Positions 9,112-10,711 of a stretch of DNA of 10,711 bases are shown piece after piece. Every line of letters starts with the position of its first letter. Position 1 is the stretch's first letter. The stretch lies in the NCBI GenBank assembly GCA_009919985.1, contig RGAX01000084.1, positions 1 to 10,711 on the forward strand. Reading direction: 5' to 3'. This stretch comes from Opitutaceae bacterium. Lineage in GTDB: Bacteria > Verrucomicrobiota > Verrucomicrobiia > Opitutales > Opitutaceae. A program made the position numbers and the translations under genes. The notes under the pieces were generated by a model, which saw nothing but the letters and a program-made list of their open reading frames with translations, searched no databases and had not been told where the DNA came from.

Positions 9112-9831
9112 ATGATCATCCATCACCGCAATCGTCAGAAAGCATACTCAAAATTGAGTTCTTGCGGTAGATGGAGGTTCTTTTTTGCGGGGTTGAGTTT
9201 CATTTTGGGCCATCCGCTCTTTGCGCTGGAAAGCGCCCCTGCATCTCGCGCCACGTTAGCCGCAGAATTCCGTCAGCGACTCCCTATAGTCTTAGCTAAT
9301 CGCCCCAGCCTGGGCTCCGTCGAAGCCCCCATCGTTGTCCTCGAAGTCTCTAGCTTCAAATGCACGCATTGCCGTAAATTTCACGAGACAGTATTCCCTC
9401 GGCTGATTGACCGCTACATCAATCCTGGCCTCGTGCAGTGGGTCGTGCTGAACGCGTCGGACGATCCTTCGGATCAATTCAGTAAAATTTTCGACATCGC
9501 GCGGTGCGCAAACCAACAAGGCAAATACTGGGACATGCTCGTGAGCCTCTTCCAAGTGGCCCATCGCGCTCCTAGTATGCTCGAGTCACTGGTTGCCAAG
9601 AGCGCGATTATAAATCGCGACGAACTTGATATGTGCCTGCGCGAACGCCCCACCCGCAACACCGTCGTGGCTGATTTCTCAATGTACGCCCGGCTCAAAC
9701 TCAAAGGCACGCCGAGCTTTCTAATTTGGAAAATGGGGCCCAATGGCCAGACCGTAGAAACCTCGATCGCTGGCGCCCAAACGCTGGATGAGTTTCAGCG
9801 GGTCTTTGATGAGTTGCTAAAAACGCTTTAA
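9112..9831 (+). CDS. DsbA-like thioredoxin-fold protein, exported
   Basis: Numbered from the ATG at 9112, this is a 239-residue protein with a basic N-terminus and a hydrophobic export segment at about 23-38 ending LFALESAP, so it should act in the periplasm. The mature part matches the DsbA-like thioredoxin group: the lead-in GSVEAPIVVLEVSSFKCTHC, the redox pair CTHC (84-87), a helix KFHETVFPRL and a cis-proline loop GTPSF (Pro201). An inserted helical region holds two further cysteines (about 132 and 175). Such proteins oxidise or shuffle disulfides in exported proteins. The active-site dipeptide TH differs from the common PH of DsbA, which can alter redox potential. The frame is open upstream to a TTG at 9076, but that codon sits in the terminator. 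A TTG at 9154 would shorten the n-region and is also possible. The gene begins a tight cassette with the two genes that follow. Confidence 0.85.
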   Translation: MIIHHRNRQKAYSKLSSCGRWRFFFAGLSFILGHPLFALESAPASRATLAAEFRQRLPIVLANRPSLGSVEAPIVVLEVSSFKCTHCRKFHETVFPRLIDRYINPGLVQWVVLNASDDPSDQFSKIFDIARCANQQGKYWDMLVSLFQVAHRAPSMLESLVAKSAIINRDELDMCLRERPTRNTVVADFSMYARLKLKGTPSFLIWKMGPNGQTVETSIAGAQTLDEFQRVFDELLKTL

Positions 9832-9833
9832 AG

Positions 9834-10013
9834 ATGCGTGCGATTTTTAACAGCCTGCGGCATTCACTGCGATCTACTCGGCCCTATCAACTTATGGTTT
9901 TGGGTCTGCTCGCACTTACCCTAGGGCTGGCACTCGATTGGTTACGTCCCGCGCAACGCCTCGTGTTCCCCCGCCCTCTCCCGGTTTTTAAAATCACCCC
10001 GCCTGTTTCTTGA
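9834..10013 (+). CDS. small single-span membrane protein (59 residues), unknown function
   Basis: A short frame starts at ATG 9834, two bases after the stop of the DsbA-like gene, and ends at TGA 10011-10013. That stop overlaps the TTG start of the MauE-like gene (shared TTGA at 10010-10013). The product has an Arg-rich N-terminus (four Arg in the first 16 residues), one hydrophobic segment at about 19-35 (QLMVLGLLALTLGLALD) and a Pro-rich tail ending ITPPVS. By the positive-inside rule the N-terminus should be cytoplasmic and the tail periplasmic. It has no cysteine. I do not recognise a family. The evidence that it is real is its exact fit between two co-oriented genes, the stop-start overlap and its plausible membrane topology. 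It is short enough to be missed by many gene finders. It may be a membrane adaptor for the redox pair, which is inference from position only. Confidence 0.68.
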   Translation: MRAIFNSLRHSLRSTRPYQLMVLGLLALTLGLALDWLRPAQRLVFPRPLPVFKITPPVS

Positions 10014-10468
10014 AATCCGACTGGAAATTTCTGCAGCGATCATCACCCCAGTCGCTTCTGCGCCTACGTTGGTCGCTCGGCGCGGTGTTTTGCCTAGCGG
10101 GGTTTTTTAAAATTTCGGATCCCATCGGTTTTCATGCCGATCTCCTTGCCTACGAACTAGCGATGCCCGATGTCGTGAGTCGGCTCATAGCTGTCGTATT
10201 CCCCTGCCTCGAGTTGATCTGCGGCATCGGCTTAATCATCGGTTTTTGGCGCGAGAGCGTTAGTTTACTCGCCGTGACGATGTCGTTGGTTTTTGTTCTA
10301 ATTTTGACTCAAGCGATGGCCCGAGGTTTGGACTTAAACTGCGGCTGCTTTGGCTCCGCTCGTGGTCATTGGCTGAATCTTCCCTCGATCGCTCTTATCC
10401 GGGCCTGTCTTATGCTGATGGCTGCATTTTGGCTGCACCGGCGAATTAGCCCAACATACTCTATTTGA
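10010..10468 (+). CDS. MauE/DoxX-like redox-associated membrane protein
   Basis: This is a 152-residue integral membrane protein with about four hydrophobic helices (near 15-36, 55-79, 83-106 and 122-144). The motif LDLNCGCFG (107-115, with Cys111 and Cys113) is typical of the MauE/DoxX group, as is the first-helix pattern LAGFFKISDP. Two more cysteines (66 and 71) lie in helix 2. MauE was described in methylamine utilisation, where it and the thioredoxin-like MauD are needed to form the many disulfides of methylamine dehydrogenase. Homologues beside thioredoxin-like genes are widespread without the dehydrogenase, and no mau structural gene is visible here. The start is TTG 10010, because no ATG or GTG lies before helix 1. 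That codon overlaps the stop of the small upstream gene, which suggests translational coupling. With the DsbA-like protein it probably forms a membrane disulfide relay. The family call is good; the partner is inferred. Confidence 0.83.
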   Translation: MKSDWKFLQRSSPQSLLRLRWSLGAVFCLAGFFKISDPIGFHADLLAYELAMPDVVSRLIAVVFPCLELICGIGLIIGFWRESVSLLAVTMSLVFVLILTQAMARGLDLNCGCFGSARGHWLNLPSIALIRACLMLMAAFWLHRRISPTYSI

Positions 10469-10494
10469 TTACCCACCCCGAAAAAACTTATACC
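10465..10494 (+). promoter_or_regulatory. possible sigma-70-type promoter for the symporter gene
   Basis: TTGATT (10465-10470) and TATACC (10489-10494) are separated by 18 bases, each with four of six consensus matches. The first box overlaps the end of the MauE-like gene. If used, transcription would begin within a few bases of the ATG at 10503, giving an almost leaderless message. The match is weak and could be chance in an AT-rich gap. Confidence 0.25.
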
Positions 10495-10502
10495 CTAACT
10501 CC

Positions 10503-10711
10503 ATGTCCTTTACTCAATCTAGCCCTGATGTTCCAAATCACTTACCGCCGCGCAAGTCTTCGTTCGCGTTTTTCGCGCAAATTTCTCTAGCGCAGTGGAT
10601 GCTACTGGCTGCCCTCGGCGGCATCGCCTTGGGTTTCCTCGCTCCTCAGGTGGCCGGACATCTTAAATTCATCAGTGATATTTTCCTGCGTTTGATTCGC
10701 GCCATCATTGC
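10503..10711 (+). CDS. dicarboxylate/amino acid:cation symporter (DAACS family), N-terminal part
   Basis: The frame is open from ATG 10503 to the right edge, giving 69 complete codons; full-length family members have about 400-450. After a hydrophilic N-terminus of about 30 residues comes a first membrane helix (WMLLAALGGIALGFLAP, about 33-49) and then FISDIFLRLIRAII. This matches the start of GltP/DctA-type transporters, where a glycine-rich helix 1 is followed by a G/SDxFLRLI-type segment. These proteins import glutamate, aspartate or C4-dicarboxylates with sodium or protons. The substrate cannot be told because the binding region is outside the window. The gene follows the redox cassette by 34 bases in the same direction, so it could be co-transcribed with it or use its own promoter. 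I see no ribosome binding site. Confidence 0.78.
   Translation, partial: MSFTQSSPDVPNHLPPRKSSFAFFAQISLAQWMLLAALGGIALGFLAPQVAGHLKFISDIFLRLIRAII

Overview
The window looks like chromosomal DNA of a Gram-negative, heterotrophic bacterium. My best guess is the Verrucomicrobiota, close to the Opitutaceae. I infer this from the style of the TonB-dependent receptor (short secretion signal, then a V/E-rich segment ending in SFSVSGS before the plug), the full-length HrpB helicase, the secreted polysaccharide-related proteins and the lack of obvious Shine-Dalgarno motifs. No rRNA, tRNA, CRISPR array, insertion sequence or phage gene is visible.

Layout: (1) Left edge to 539: the 3' end of a plus-strand gene, apparently the C-terminal domain of a larger secreted protein, joined through a Pro/Thr-rich linker that runs off the window. 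(2) 549-3092, minus strand: hrpB, a DEAH-type helicase, convergent with the first gene. (3) 3212-4099: a secreted alpha/beta-hydrolase (esterase-like), divergent from hrpB. (4) 4220-6034: typA/bipA, a ribosome-associated GTPase, followed by a strong intrinsic terminator. (5) 6258-9018: a TonB-dependent outer-membrane receptor that is broken. The reading frame changes near 8225-8241 and a conserved part of the barrel appears to be missing there. A second hairpin terminator follows. (6) 9112-10468: a compact three-gene cassette encoding a DsbA-like thioredoxin-fold protein, a 59-residue single-span membrane protein and a MauE/DoxX-like membrane protein with a CGC motif. (7) 10503 to the right edge: the start of a dicarboxylate/amino acid:cation symporter.

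How the genes work together: the left-edge domain, the esterase and the receptor fit a polysaccharide-degrading lifestyle, but housekeeping genes (hrpB, typA) lie between them, so this is not a tight utilisation locus. The most coherent functional unit is the redox cassette. A periplasmic CxxC thioredoxin and a MauE-type membrane partner, with a small membrane protein translationally coupled between them, suggest a disulfide-forming or disulfide-transferring relay at the cytoplasmic membrane. Nothing here is clearly a new defence or mobile system. The items most worth a second look are the small coupled gene and the receptor lesion.
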